A stretch of 64,000 bases of DNA from Megascapheus bottae (GCA_024803745.1 JANJXV010000025.1:19708610-19772609); one strand, 5' to 3'; shown: positions 1 to 29,440, counted from the stretch's first letter. Numbers and translations are program-made. Notes: generated by a model not told the origin, from the sequence alone.

Positions 1-580
1 GTACATGGGGTCAGAGCCCTGGGGGATCCACTGGGCTCTTGCGTGGTCCTCAGATTCACCTGGAGTCCATTCAGACTCACAGCTAAATGTCTGCGATAGA
101 ATCTAGAAGTTCATGTCAGCTGTGCTGTGCTGGGATTTTACTGTCAGGAAGAGCCTGGGCCTGCCAGAGCTGTCTCAACCCTCTACCCTCCCCTCTGCCC
201 TTCTTCCCCTCTGTTCTCCCTCCCCTCTTCTCTCCCTCTCCTTTGCTTTCCCTCCCCTCTGATCTCCCTCCCCTCTGCTCTTCTCACCACTCCTGTTGTT
301 GCTGCATAGCTGTCACCACAATTCATCTTTTCTCAGTAGGTGTCCTGTAAATGTGGCTTTCATTCCCTCTTTTCTCCTGGTCATGACAGGCTGCTGGTTG
401 AGTGATGGAGCCTCCACCACTGGGCTGTCACTGTTTGCCGCTGACCCCTGAGAGTCATTGGCTTTGCTGGAGTGCTGCCTCGCTGCTCTAGGAGTCCATG
501 AGCTGGGATCCATGCAGACTGAGTCTCCACAGTGTTCACGCATGGCAGCAGTCACATCCAGCCCTATCTTTCCTCTGTAG
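1..580 (+). other. NOMO intron, 3' end
   Basis: This is non-coding sequence ahead of the first visible exon. It holds a C/T-rich stretch at about 175-290 (repeated CCCTCCCCTCTG-type units) and ends in TTTCCTCTGTAG, a good acceptor. No earlier NOMO exon was recognised here. Confidence 0.8.
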
Positions 581-18103
<17,523 letters not shown>

Positions 18104-18519
18104 GGAGAAGGAGCCCATGTAGCCCGAGTCCTGTCCGTGTCCCTTCTGTACCCTGTGTCCCTTCTGTGGGCATGGTGGTCTGAAAACACCCCTCCCTCCC
18201 TGTGTGGCCCCGTGGTGCAATGCAATGAATGGACCCTCCTGTCACTCTGCTGAGCACAACTTATTTTCTGAGTTGAAGATAATTTATTATTATTATTTTT
18301 GTCAGAGAAGTATTTAAGCCACGCTGGTGGCATGAGAATGTAACTCTTCCCCATGCACACTTGTCGTCGTCGTTGGGAAGCACTTGGGTCAGGGTGGCTC
18401 CCGCTCCAGGGAGGGCTTTGGGGATTCAGCTGCCCCTGAGCTTCCTTGGCTCCCTTCCCTTTGCAAGAAATGTGGCAGCCTCCACTTGCTGCCAGGAGGC
18501 GCTGTTAGGAGGGCAGATC

Positions 18520-18525
18520 AATAAA
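18520..18525 (+). terminator. NOMO poly(A) signal AATAAA
   Basis: A canonical AATAAA lies 417 nt after the stop codon. It is followed at about 18,537-18,560 by a GT-rich stretch (TTTGTGTGGTAGCTTGTC) suited as the downstream element, so cleavage should fall near 18,537-18,548. Confidence 0.88.
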
Positions 18526-18545
18526 GTCCCATTCATTTGTGTGGT

Positions 18546-19545
18546 AGCTTGTCTCTTGGGTGACATTGGTGTGACATGCAGAGGTGCACAGGTGGGGCCC
18601 TGAGCAAGGCAGATGGGGCCTGGAAACCTGTGGCCCCAGCGATGGGGACAGCACCACAGCTGGGATGTTGCAAATCAAGACGCCTCTTCAGCTAAAGGGG
18701 GCGTGCAGCTTAGCTGGAGTTTGCTATCGCCCTACAGGAATGTGCACTGTTTGCTAGAGAGGCCAGAAAGATAGTTATTGGGTAAAGTTCCCCAAATGTT
18801 AAGGTAGATGAGTGTGAGAGGCACTGCCTCTCTGTGGGTATCCATTCTGCCTGGCAGCTGTAGGAGAGAAAAGTAAGGGCACGGAGGGCGGGAAAGAAGG
18901 CTAGGCCGTAGGTATGCCCAGCTTGCACTGACAGTCTCGTGGACAGGTACCTGTGGCAGGAAGAGCAGGCTAATACCCGTGTACTGAGGCCTTGGCCAAC
19001 CCACCAGTGCCTGGCTCCTGAGTGACCTGAGGAGCCGCTGTGAGTCTCACTAGCGGCTTGGCATCGGATTCTTCCCTAGTTTGCTTTGATACTGCTTGAG
19101 GAAGGTGAACAGTGCGCAGTCAGGGACAGGCGTGAGACATAATCCATATCATGTTTCTACTTCCTGTTCCTACTGGACACCCAGAATCGCCCCTTAAATG
19201 TTAATTATGCTTTTTATCGGTGCTGTATAAAGGTTAAAAGCTTGTGAAAGACAAGCAAATGTCACTGCTCTGGCCAGGTCCAAGTGCTGCCATGAAGTGG
19301 CAGCCTGTCCTTGCTGCTGGCTGCAGGTCACCCTCTGTGTTCAGCGTGACTTCCGGGGCTGTTTCTGAGTCTATGAGCTGGGCTTAGCCTGCTGCCTATG
19401 GTTTCTTGCATTTTCTAGCGCTCCTTGGGCAGAATTAAAGAGCAAGGTTATAAAGATGAACTGCCCAGACACACTGGGGAGGTGGCAGCCTGTGGAACCA
19501 TTTTGTATCACACTCCTGCTTATTAAAATGGCCATAAAAATGACC
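18546..19545. other. Intergenic, no recognisable element
   Basis: Sequence just downstream of NOMO with no repeat family, exon-like signal or coding frame that I recognise. It is moderately GC-rich. Confidence 0.6.
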
Positions 19546-19546
19546 C

Positions 19547-19975
19547 AAAGTCTGGGCACGGTGGTGTACCCCTGTGATCCCAGCTACTCAAGAGCACAGG
19601 TAATAAGCTCATGGTCTAAGGCCAGCAGAGCAAAAGTACAAAATCCTGTATGGAAACCAAACTAAAGGCAAAAGGCCTGGGGGTGTGGATCTAATTTTTT
19701 TTTTTTTTTGCCAGTCCTGGGCTTGAGCTCAGGGCCTGAGCACTGTCCTTGGACTTTGTCAAGCTAGAGCTCTACCACTTGAGCCTCAGCACCACTTCTG
19801 GCTTTTTTCTATGCATGTGGTACCGAGGAATCGAACCCGGGTCTTTGTGCATCCTAGGAAAGCACTCTACCACTAGGCCAAACTCTCAGCCCCCCAATGA
19901 TAGAATTCTTGTCTAGCCAACATTAAATGTTTGAGTTCAGTCTTCAGGACTCTATAAAATAAAAACAGAGTGACC
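19547..19975. repeat. Nested SINEs: older B1/ID-like copy (+) split by a type A SINE (-)
   Basis: The older element starts TCTGGGCACGGTGGTGTACC and reaches GGGGGTGTGGATCTA. A minus-strand type A SINE (about 19,695-19,893) interrupts it. The older right half resumes GATAGAATTCTTGTCTAGCC and ends in TAAAATAAAAAC. Confidence 0.75.
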
Positions 19976-20267
19976 CAAAGTCTTAACGAGAACACCCCAA
20001 GGGGCTTCATGACACTCATTGCCAGGCAGTGGCCTCCCCTTGCTTTTCTGTGGCCTTCTGAGGTTTAGATTTTGTCCCCAACCAGCTAAGCAGGGCCAGC
20101 TGTGGTTGCCGAGGGGGCCCAGGGGACCCAGGGTAGCTTGTGTGGGGGGCAGGGCCTGGCCTGCAGTCAGCGCAGCTTGCTGGCCACGTGAGGGTACCAT
20201 CTTGAAAGTGTCTGTAGCCCAGGTCACGACTTCAGAGGACACAGCTCTGGCTGCCATCTGACAGCTG

Positions 20268-20372
20268 CTACTTTTTTGATTCTTGGTAGTACTGGGGTTT
20301 GAACTCAGGGCCTCACACTTGCTGAGCAGGAGCCCTACCACTTGAGCCACATGCTTAAGGCTAGCTCTTTTT
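20268..20372 (-). repeat. ID-like SINE monomer
   Basis: TAGTACTGGGGTTTGAACTC then CCCTACCACTTGAGCCACAT is the reverse of an ID-type tRNA half. Followed by T-rich low-complexity sequence to about 20,395. Confidence 0.6.
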
Positions 20373-20474
20373 TTTCTTTTTTCTTTTTTTAATAGGGCTA
20401 AAAACTGAAGTCAGCAGTCTTCCACTGAGCTAAATCTCCATCCCCTCTTTACCACTTGAGCCATACTTGTAACT

Positions 20475-20775
20475 GTTTTTGTTTTTTTTTTTGTCGGTCG
20501 TGGGGCTTGAACTCTGGGCCTGGGTACTGTCCCTGAGCTCTTCAGCACATGGCTACCACCCTACCCCTGGGCCTGGGCATTGTCTTAGAGCTCTTCAGCT
20601 CAAGGCTACTGCCCTACCCCTAGAGCCATAGCACCACGTCCTGTTTTCTGGTGGTTAATTGGAGAGAAGTCTCACAGTTCTTTAATGGTTCTTTAATGCC
20701 TGAGCTGGCTTTGAATGGTGATCCTCACATTTCAGCCTTCTGAGTAGCTAGGATTACAGTCACCAGCTAGCCAGC
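20475..20775 (-). repeat. Type B SINE with internally duplicated segment
   Basis: The plus strand contains two tandem copies of a CTGGGCCTGGGTACTGTC/GAGCTCTTCAGC...GCTACC-CCCTACCCCT block (about 20,512-20,565 and 20,567-20,622), then GTTAATTGGAGAGAAGTCTC and the B1-like half TCTGAGTAGCTAGGATTACA. Confidence 0.72.
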
Positions 20776-20779
20776 AATG

Positions 20780-21400
20780 GGCTTTCCCCCTAATTCTTTA
20801 GGGGAGAAGAATCTATGACAAAGATATATGATTATGATTGTTCTCTTTATTTTAGAGTAACTTATGCAGTGTTAACTGGGACAGTGCTCAGTAAATATCC
20901 AGCAAATAGACAATGGAGGGGAGACTTCAACACAAAGATACATTTCTAGATGTGTATTAGTGAAGACTCTTGGTTTCAGAAACCCAACTCCAACTCGCTT
21001 GAGCAAAATGGGGCATTTTCCATTTGCAGTGTCAGGGGTGTCAGTATTCATGTGCAGTTTCCCCATTCTGGCTTTGCTTCCTCTACATAGACCTTGTACT
21101 GCCCTCCATCGAGACTCTGAGAGACACCTTGCTAGCATATGCCACACACATCCTTTAGTGCAGGTGCAACACGCACGACTCCATCACCACCGTGGCAGAG
21201 CCCAAGGAGCAGGCAACAGGCAGCTGAGAGCAGACATGGGAAACTGGCTTTTTGCCAGTTTGCAATCCCTACAGAAGAACTTATAACAACCTAGGTCAGC
21301 CGCAAGGAAGGTGTGAGGTGGGGAGGATGGTGTCGGAGGGAAAATGGTAGAACAGCTGCACACACCTATGAGACACCCAGTGCCTGTGACCAACCAACAG
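20780..21400. other. Intergenic, nothing recognised
   Basis: Plain sequence between SINEs, without recognisable repeats, promoters or coding content. Confidence 0.5.
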
Positions 21401-21402
21401 CA

Positions 21403-21505
21403 GAGCACAGCGGATCATGCCTGTAATCTCAGCACTCAGAAGATGAAAGCAAGAGGATCATGAGTTTGAGGTCAGCCCGGGCTACATAGCAAGATTTATG
21501 TTTTA
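21403..21505 (+). repeat. B1-like SINE monomer
   Basis: GCACAGCGGATCATGCCTGT, ATCTCAGCACTCAGAAGATG and GGTCAGCCCGGGCTACATAG follow the B1 order closely. There is no ID-like right half, so this is a classic B1 and not type B. Confidence 0.75.
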
Positions 21506-22234
21506 CTCCTCCCCCCACCCCAACCCCCATTTCCCTAGGACAGTATTAAAATAGCCCAGCATTGATTGTGGTTAAAGAACTTTTGTCAATAAAGTTTTAT
21601 TGTCACATGCCATTCCTTTTGTTTCATTGATAGGTATTTTGGATGGACAATAGCAGAGTTAAGAAGTACCGGGGAGATTGGGTGGCTCACCAAATAAATA
21701 TTCACAATCTGGCTCTTAACTGACCAGGGTTTGCCAAATCTTGACACAGGAATAGAGAGTGGTTCTGTTGCCCCTACCTGTAGCAGGGAGTGGGGATCCC
21801 CCATCCCCGTTCCTCCCCCCAGTCATGAGGGCCATGTTGATCTTTTTCCCAACAGAGCCTGGCTGGACACAGCCCAAGACTCACTTCTTTGGGACTGAAA
21901 CGGGTCATTAACATTGAATGTTTACAACTCCCTAGCACCAGTTGATTCAATTTAATTTCTACTGTCTCTGGTCATGGGAGTCTACATTCAAGGGTCGAGG
22001 CTGAAGGTCTTTCTGTTTTTTGAGGCCTCAGAGTGTATTGATTCTGTGAGATGTACATCTTTCTGAAAAGAGCATTCCCTAACGCGACAGGAGAGATCAC
22101 ACGTTGCTTGTTTGCTGTCCCTTTCCGTCTGATGAACATGATAAAACTGTGACCTGACATCTCCCAGGGATCCCTATGTCTCTTAGAAGCAGGACTTCTT
22201 TGACTTGATTTCCTTTTTCATCTCTTTCAGGTCA

Positions 22235-22440
22235 GTGAGGGAGGCAAACTGGGAAATAGGTTTCCTAGTTTAGGAACCAGGCAGATGTGAGTTCGAGGCC
22301 TGCCTCTGTTACTGACAGGGCTGTGTAACCACTGGGGAGCTGTCTACTGTCCCTGAGCCTCAGGCTGTCCAGCAGGAACAATAGGGGACAATAGTAATTA
22401 TACAGGGCCATTGTGAGAATTTGTAAAATGGTACCCACAG
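22235..22440 (+). repeat. MIR relic
   Basis: GATGTGAGTTCGAGGCCTGC (tRNA-like part), GGCTGTGTAACCACTGGGGA (core) and CCTGAGCCTCAG then TTGTGAGAATTTGTAAAATG follow the MIR consensus order. An ancient pan-mammalian SINE. Confidence 0.75.
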
Positions 22441-23835
22441 GGCAGTGGGTCGGGCTGGGTTCATGTCACCATCCTTGGCACTTGGAGAGCAGAGCCATGC
22501 CATTTGATGGTTCAGTGTCTCGTATGCTTGGTCAGTGCTTGTGTCAGGTCTTTGATAATTTTGAGACTCATCCCTGGGGAGAGTTAGATGGCAGGTCATC
22601 ACCACAGCCCCACCTAGGTCCCCTCCACTTGGTCAGCACACCTGTCCCCAGCTGCTGTGAACACACTCCCAGCTGTCCCCATCTCCGGGGAATTGCCCAC
22701 AGAGGGAAGCCACCTTGCTTGGAAGGAGGGGAGCCATTATTCCATGGCTCATTCATATGAATGAGTTAGTCCAGTACCATAGTGTGGATGGATGGATGGT
22801 ACAGTCTACACTCCACCATTCCTCCTGGATGGGGCTGAGGCTAGACTCGAGGGACCCCACTATGTCCTACCACCCCCACTTCTCTTTGAAGCCATCCTTC
22901 CAAAAAGTGACATCTGCCCAAGTCCCTGGCTCTAGCTCTTCCTCTGGGAAGGCTGTGTCTGACTCTTATAGAACATCATCTTTCTGGGACATCCCAGACT
23001 GTGGTCATTCTCTGGGGACCCAGTGGGAAGGGGTGGGGAGGAGAACTGTGGGGTCATCTTGCATGAAGCTGGTTTGGCGGGGTCTGCAGGCAGGCAGGTG
23101 TCAATGGGGGAGTTGACTCAAGGAACTTCCTCACACACATTTATCTTCTGACACACATCATCAAGAGTGTGCACAGACCCCAGTGGCCTGTAAACCCCAG
23201 GGGACCCTGTAGGCTGTGATGTGATCAGAAGAGTAGGATGTATGAGGCTGTGTGTGTGTGCACAGGTTTACCAGTAAGAGGAGACCACAAGCTGCACCTC
23301 TGGTTCTGTAGCCTCGTCTGAGCTCACCCTGCCCTCCTGCTGCTCAAAACTCTTCACATAGCAAATAGTGGGGAGCCCTAAGCAGCATTAGGACTCTGGC
23401 CTGTCCTCACCATTCCTGGGCCTCCTGGCCTCTGCTGGCTTTGAAGGCCTTCCAGCAGCACCATGTCTCAGCCTGGGTACAGTCCCCATCACCCCCCACC
23501 TCACGCTCTGACCATCACCTATTGCTCTTATTGGTCCAGCCTGGTCTGCTTTGTGTGGATACCAGGTCAAAGAACGCAATATCTCTTGGGAAAAATGGGC
23601 TAGGGGGTCAAGTTGGCCTCTGGACCTTGTTCTTGCCATTGAGATGTGGAGAACATTGAGCCAGTTACTGCCATTGGTTCCATCCTAAGCCTGCTTAGTA
23701 GAGAGTGAGCCTTTCCCCAACACCCTGTGTTTGCCCAGGCTAGACCACTATTGCCTGAGTTGATGGGTGGGAAGAAAGGTATTAATGTTTGGAGCCTTGT
23801 TGTATTAGCACTTTTGCTTGTGAGTTAGAAACATA
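22441..23835. other. Intergenic, nothing recognised
   Basis: Unique-looking sequence with a short GATGGATG run near 22,785. No repeat family or exon signal seen. Confidence 0.5.
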
Positions 23836-23836
23836 G

Positions 23837-23985
23837 GCTGGTTGTGATAGCTCATTCTTGTAATCCTAACTCCTTGAGAAGCAAGGCTGAGAAGATGACA
23901 GTCCCAAACTAGTCCTAGCAAAACTGAAACTCGGGGGACTCCATATCAATCAATTCTTGGATGTGGTAGTAGATTATAGGGATCT
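23837..23985 (+). repeat. B1-like left half of SINE, truncated
   Basis: GGCTGGTTGTGATAGCTCAT, TTGTAATCCTAACTCCTTGA and GACTCCATATCAATC match a diverged type B left half. The right half is missing. Confidence 0.5.
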
Positions 23986-24105
23986 TTTGAACTCATTTTC
24001 TTCCCAGTCTCCCTCTTTTAATCAAGATAGCTTCTGATGTTAAAACAAGGATTAGTAGTGATGGGGGTGTGGGTTTGGAGGAGAAACAGCCTTGGACTCT
24101 ACTAC

Positions 24106-24107
<2 letters not shown>

Positions 24108-24147
<40 letters not shown>
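24108..24147. repeat. (TG)n microsatellite
   Basis: About 20 TG units, directly followed by a MIR-like stretch (CGGAGCCTCAGTTTCCTGCC at about 24,165-24,184). Confidence 0.93.
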
Positions 24148-24149
<2 letters not shown>

Positions 24150-24627
24150 GAATCTGCTATCTCGGAGCCTCAGTTTCCTGCCCTGGAATCTGGAGTCAAA
24201 TGAGAGCCCCATTCCCTGGGGCTCCACTTGAAGAATCCTCCAGTACTGTCTCTCTTCAAAGAGGTCCAACCTTCCTGCCTTCAGCTCCCTCTTGTTTCCT
24301 TCCATCTTAGAGACCCTCCCTTTGATTTTGGGATATCTTTGATCTGATCTCTGAAGCATTTCATTTCTATTGTTATGTTTAAATTCCCCTTCAAGCCCCA
24401 CTTTGGAGAGGTGGTGCAAGAATCTGTCCTCTGAGTCTCCCAGCTTTCCAGGAGCAGAGCTCCAGCTTGTTGCCAGGCAGGCTGGAGGGGCCGAGTGGAT
24501 GAACTGGATGGACTTACTGTTGATATATTGTTGTATATTCTATTCCTCCAGTAGCTGGTTCCATGTGTGGCAAATGAAAGGCGAAAGATTTGAGATGTGA
24601 CGAACTTGGCTATATAAGTTTTGTTTT

Positions 24628-24826
24628 TGTTTTCCCCAGTCTTGGAGCTTGAACGCAGGGTCTGGGCACTCTCCCTGAGCTTCTTTTTGCTCAAGGCTAG
24701 TACTCTACCACTGGACCCACAGCACCACCTCTGGCTTTTCCTGTGGATGTGATATTAAAGAATTGAAACCAGGGGCTTCATGCATACTAGGCAAGCACGA
24801 TACCACTAAGCCACACTACCGGCCCT
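24628..24826 (-). repeat. Type A SINE, older subfamily
   Basis: Contains CCCCAGTCTTGGAGCTTGAA, CTTCTTTTTGCTCAAGGCTA and GGCAAGCACGATACCACTAA. The insert CTTCTTTTTGCTCAAG where young copies read GACTTTCTCAAGG marks a separate, older subfamily, also seen at 44,800 and 34,500. Confidence 0.78.
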
Positions 24827-24829
24827 GAT

Positions 24830-27800
24830 CATTCTTTATTTTCTTTTTTTCCCCCTCATTGCTTCATAAGGAGCAATGAGCAGGAGCATCCAGGACTGAC
24901 CAGATCAGACAGGGACTTTGCAAAATGCAAATGCAATGTCTTTTGTTGGAACTTTGAGACAATAACACAGGGCTCTCTCATCATTGCATAGAATGTTCTA
25001 GGACCATGCATGGTCTATGTCCTCCAAGTTGGTCCTATGATGGTCAGTCGACTTGTGGGATGACTTCAGCTCTATGAACTAGAGACACTCCACAGTGGGG
25101 CTCTGGAAATTTGAGGGTAGGATGGGAGGGAGATTTCTGGTGCACAGCAGACTCAGCTTTCTCTGTCCCAGTCTTTCAGCCCTGGGGCAAGTCACAAATC
25201 CCCGTGTGGGAGACAGAGCCTTGAGTGTGATGCTTCATCGGTCTGACCCAGCCAAGCATTCATCATGTCATCCTTTCGCTTTTGGTGAGTGGCTTTGACA
25301 AAAGGAGCCATTGCTCCAGTTGGTCGGGGACCAGACACTTCATCTGTCGCACATGTCTGATTCAGAGGCTCACTCATTCCTCAAGTGCTTTCCCCCAGTG
25401 CTGGAGCCATCCATTGCTGGGGAACGCAGTGAAATGACTCCTCCTTATAGGCAGTCATCTGTCTAGGTCCCATCTGGGCCCAGCGAGGTGAGACACTTAA
25501 AGAATTGGTATTCTGGGGGAGGAGTGGTGAGCTCCCCGCAGTGGGTGTGTGCAAGGAGAAATTTGTGTATAAATTTGATGGGGGAGGAGGCCAACATTCT
25601 GGAAGATTCTGAAGGTATCTCTCAATACCTGTGTGTACTCCTTTTCTGCCTCTCCTTTCTCCTGCTTCACATCTTGGAGTTCAGTCTCTTGTCCCTCTGT
25701 GTTGAGGGACCTTACTCAATAGCCATGACATCCTGAGCCAGGGAGCAGATATTGTTGTTTTGTCCATACAGCTTGGCTTGGTGACCATGCTGAGTTGGCT
25801 AGTATCAACTCTAAAGAGCCAACTGTTAAATCTTGAGGATTTTTGCAAACCTGTTGGTAGCTTAAAATGAATCATCTTGGAAGTAGTTATATCATTGGAA
25901 TCAGCAAACATTACAAGTCAAAATAAAGGCCCCCCTCACACCCCTTCCATAGTTAGAAAGCCTGCGGTTTGATATTTGCCGGCACCCCAGGGCTCTGGCC
26001 TTAATCAGAGGTGCTGATTATCCTGGGGCTGGGATGTGTTAGGACACCTCTCAGCTACCCCGAGGGTAGTCTGTATGGCATATCTTCTCTTTCTACTGTC
26101 CTATCCCTACTTCTCTAGAACTGTTTTCTGTCCCTCCCAACGAAACTTTGTGAACTTGAATCTCTGTCCTCAAATCTTTGTCTCATGTCTGTCTTCTGGG
26201 AACCTGTGTTGTCTCTTACAGCTTGGGTCACACAGATGCCTGTCAGTGAGATGTTGGGTGAGCCAGGCATATTGGGAATTGTGTCAATGACCCTGAGGAG
26301 AGACTGAGTTTAATAAAATACCCAACACAGCACCCTGGATATGCTTAGAAAACAAGCTTGACAGGACCTTGTCTGTGGGGGAGCATCTGTTCTTCTGTTA
26401 ACCTGACTGAGGCAATTGATTCCTTCCAGGTCAAGTACTTCACACGCCAAAGCAGGCCTGGTGTGCTTCCGGGTCAAGCATTTGTAAGCTAAACAGTTGC
26501 TTATGTGGGGAAAGGAGTTGCTTTGAAGGGTCTTACTGAGCCTTATACCAAGATATGTATGTATGTGTCCATATGTCACCTCTGTTAGTGTCAGACTATT
26601 GGTGACTTGGCTTCATTTTGATCTATAGAATAGCTACTCACAGGTGGCAGGAAACTAGGAATGAGAGAGAGAGAAAAAAAATGCTAGTGCACAAAGCCAG
26701 AGAAGTTTAAGAATGTTTGACACAGTGATATATCATCCCATTTTGACTGATGGATAACTTTTCCAGTATTTGTCTGGAATGTTCTTTACTACCCTGTAAT
26801 GAAGGGATTTGTATTTCCACTGAGGTGAAAAATGAAAGCTTCAGAGATGGGGGTAACTTCCCCAAGGTCACTCAGCTTGGAAAGAGTAAATCCAAGATTC
26901 ATACCCGGTTTCTGACTGGGGGCAGAACCTGCTGTCCTGTCCTTCCCCCACCCCTGACTCTGGGGGAATAGTGTGATATAAATTAGGATGGAGGGGTGGA
27001 GGGATAAAGTAGCAGAGTTGACAAATAGCCTGAAATGGAAATGAACGTGAATTTAGCCCACCTCCTGCCAAAGCTGTGAGGGTGAAATGTGACAGATCAC
27101 ACAAGACCTGCGTCCTGAGTGTGGGATGTTTTCAGACGAATGGTTCCAGAGCATTTGCTAAACACTTTGGATGTGTCTTCAAACACCCCCCTCATATTTC
27201 ATCCAGGCAGCCTGAGCCACATGCTAATGCATGCTAATGCTCCTTCCGCAGGAGTCAGGGCCGACCTCTGGCTTTGGTCCCTTATTAAAGCTGCATGTGT
27301 TCTTCTGAAGGAATGATGTCCTGCATCTGTACCAGATGTCAGAGGGCTGTAGCTGGGAGGGACAGCCAACTGGCTTCTTCAGTGATGCCTCCTGGCAAGT
27401 TTCTCTGGCTGTCAAGTGTAATCAATGCTATACCCCCAGTTGGCCTGCCTTTCTGCAGGAACTGCCTTTGCCTGTATTCTCTCTCCCTGCCATTTTGGGC
27501 CCATAGTGAAGTCCTGGCTCCACTTGCTATTGGGTAAGCCCTGAAGCTATAGTGTCTTGGATCCCTGGCCACTGGTAATGGCTCAGATGTAGCTCATGTG
27601 GCCCAGGGAGAACCAATCAGCATCCTTCTCCGGAAATTTTGAGCTTGGAAGTCACAGAGTCTGTAAACCAATCCTTCGGTAAGGTGGAGGGGGTGAGAAA
27701 TGAAAGGCTGAGGGCCTGTGGCCACCTCTCCTTCCATTAAGAGGGAAGGAAAACGCCGACAGAAGCAGAAATGCAGAATATAAAGTCCTGTTGCGCGTCA

Positions 27801-28090
27801 AGAGCTTTTGAGGTGACATTTTCCACTATGGCTCTTCTGATCACTTGTCCTTTGATTTGGGTCCAGCGATTAGAGTCAAGGCGGAGACCAGAGTCCATCT
27901 TGATCTACTGTACAGGAGTCCTGGATTCAAATCTCTGGTGGGGGGAGCGCACCACCACCACATCCACCACCACGCTGCCGAACCCTTAGCCCAGCTGCAA
28001 GGACCCCACAAGTGAAGCCAGACGGACGTCCTCCCCAGATGCCCTGCTCCACCGTGCAGGCTTCAGGCTGGCTTCAGCAAGCTTGCTGGC
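24830..28090. other. Intergenic, mostly unique
   Basis: About 3.2 kb with almost no young repeats. It holds one MIR relic (26,815-26,935, listed separately) and a CACCAC-rich run at 27,950-27,975. No exon or promoter was supported apart from the 28-kb island that follows. Confidence 0.5.
26815..26935 (-). repeat. MIR relic
   Basis: GGGTAACTTCCCCAAGGTCA then CTCAGCTTGG is the reverse of the MIR core (GTGACCTTGGGCAAG). Diverged. Confidence 0.6.
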
Positions 28091-28094
28091 TTGC

Positions 28095-28225
28095 TTGCTT
28101 ACTCATAATCGGCTCTTTATCACCTAAGCCATGCCTCCGGCCTGGCTTTTTGCTGGTTAACTGGAGATGGAGTCCCATGGCTTTTTCTATCCTGGTCTGG
28201 CTTTGAACCCTGTTCCTCAGGGGAG
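28095..28225 (-). repeat. Type B SINE fragment
   Basis: CACCTAAGCCATGCCTCCGG, GCTGGTTAACTGGAGATGGA and TCTGGCTTTGAACCCTGTTC match the middle of type B on the minus strand. It is cut off before the B1-like end where the CpG-rich island begins. Confidence 0.6.
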
Positions 28226-28284
28226 GCCATGGGCGCCTGTTGCCGCTTTTTGTTCCCTCACAGCTAACCGGGCCTCAAGGGAAA

Positions 28285-28560
28285 GGGCGCGTGACTCAGC
28301 AAAAATAAAAGACCTAAGAGCTTGTGACTGACAGGCGGGAGGGCCGCACCGTGATCGGCTGCGATTGGTCCGAGTGCTGGAAGCGACGCTGTGATTGGTG
28401 GGAGCTATAAGCTCATCTGCATACCATGCCCAGCCCGCGCTTTTTCCTGGCTATAAAAGCCCAAGCGGTTGCGGCAGGTCTCTTCAGACCGCGGGACGTC
28501 TTCGGGGGGCCTGGGTGCTGTCGGACAGTCAGGTCTCCTCAGAGGCCATTTCACCTGTGC
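28285..28560 (+). promoter_or_regulatory. CpG-rich CCAAT/octamer/TATA promoter module (copy 1)
   Basis: In order: GTGACTCAGCA (AP-1/ARE-like, about 28,291), two inverted CCAAT boxes (GATTGG at about 28,363 and 28,393), CTCATCTGCATA (octamer-like, about 28,412-28,423) and TATAAAAG at 28,452-28,459, which would put a start near 28,480-28,490. CpG density is far above the surroundings. A diverged copy lies at 30,000-30,180, which suggests a repeat such as an LTR. No linked coding frame was recognised. Promoter function is inferred from motif order only. Confidence 0.55.
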
Positions 28561-28880
28561 CGCTCATGGACTGGGCCCAGGGCTGCTGGCGCCCAGGGCT
28601 TGAGAACTGCCGTGGTTGCCTTGAGTGGTGAATTGCCGAGCCAGTGCAGATCCACTGATAGTCAAGGCGCAGAGAGGCCTAGGGCGCCAGGGCCCAGAAC
28701 CCCCCACCCTGAGGAAGCTGCCTGTGCCTACTTGCGCCGTCCATCCGAGGCAGAGCTGGTTGGGTGGCAGCACCACCAGGGAGGATGGAAGATTGATTCC
28801 AGACTCTCCTGCCCAATCCCACTCAGACGTGAGGACAGCTACTCTTGAATTCGTTAGGCAGGTGAACTGATGAATTCACT
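28561..28880 (+). other. Putative transcribed leader downstream of the promoter module
   Basis: CpG-containing, non-repeat sequence from the predicted start to a possible donor GGCAG/GTGAAC at about 28,861. The only ATG-led frame near the start (28,566) closes after 21 codons. This is either a non-coding first exon or the R/U5-like part of an LTR. Confidence 0.3.
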
Positions 28881-28885
28881 GTTAG

Positions 28886-29152
28886 CTTCTTTCTCTCTTT
28901 CTTTCCTTCGTTCTTTCCTAATTTCTCTCTCCCTCCTTCCTTCCCTCCCCTCCTCTCTCTTTCTGCCAGTCCTGGGCTTGAGCTCAGGGCCTGAGCACTG
29001 TCCTTGGGCTTTCTCAAGGCTAGAGCTCTACCACTTGAGCCATTGCACTACTTCCAGCTTTTTCTCTCTGTATGTGGTAGGGAGGAACTGAACCCAGGGC
29101 TTTGTGCATTGTAGGCAAGCACTCTGCCACTAGGCCACACTCCCGACCCCTT
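28886..29152 (-). repeat. Type A SINE with polypyrimidine (polypurine) tail
   Basis: A TTTC/CCTT-rich stretch (28,886-28,964), the reverse of an expanded GA-rich tail, leads into TGCCAGTCCTGGGCTTGAGC. The body ends TAGGCCACACTCCCGACCCC. Confidence 0.8.
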
Positions 29153-29440
29153 AATTTTATTTCTAGTTTGGTCATTTTGGCAGAAAGAGACCTGGTCAAT
29201 ACCATCTGCAGAATAATCAGGGGAGAATGAGGTGGCCAGCTATATTTAAACAGGGAAGATGCAATTAGTTTGAAGTTTCAAAGGAAAAGACTCCAGACAC
29301 ACTGGCCCTGAAGATCCTTCTGGATCCGGGGCAGAGGGTGGACGGTGGAGCTGCATTGCAGCCTCAATGCCAAGGCAGGGCTGGGCCAGGCATAGAAGGA
29401 GGGCAGCTCCTGCAAACTGACAGGCAGGAGTTGGCAGGGC

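Noticed and set aside
27860..27945. tRNA-like phrase CTGGATTCAAATCTCTGG
   Set aside because: The T-loop-like TTCAAAT is present, but the closing pair and the rest of a cloverleaf could not be formed; more likely chance or a SINE relic.
28350..28470. Replication-dependent histone (H2B-type) promoter
   Set aside because: Two CCAAT boxes, an octamer-like site and TATA invite this reading, but no histone coding sequence or histone 3' stem-loop follows, and a dispersed copy exists.
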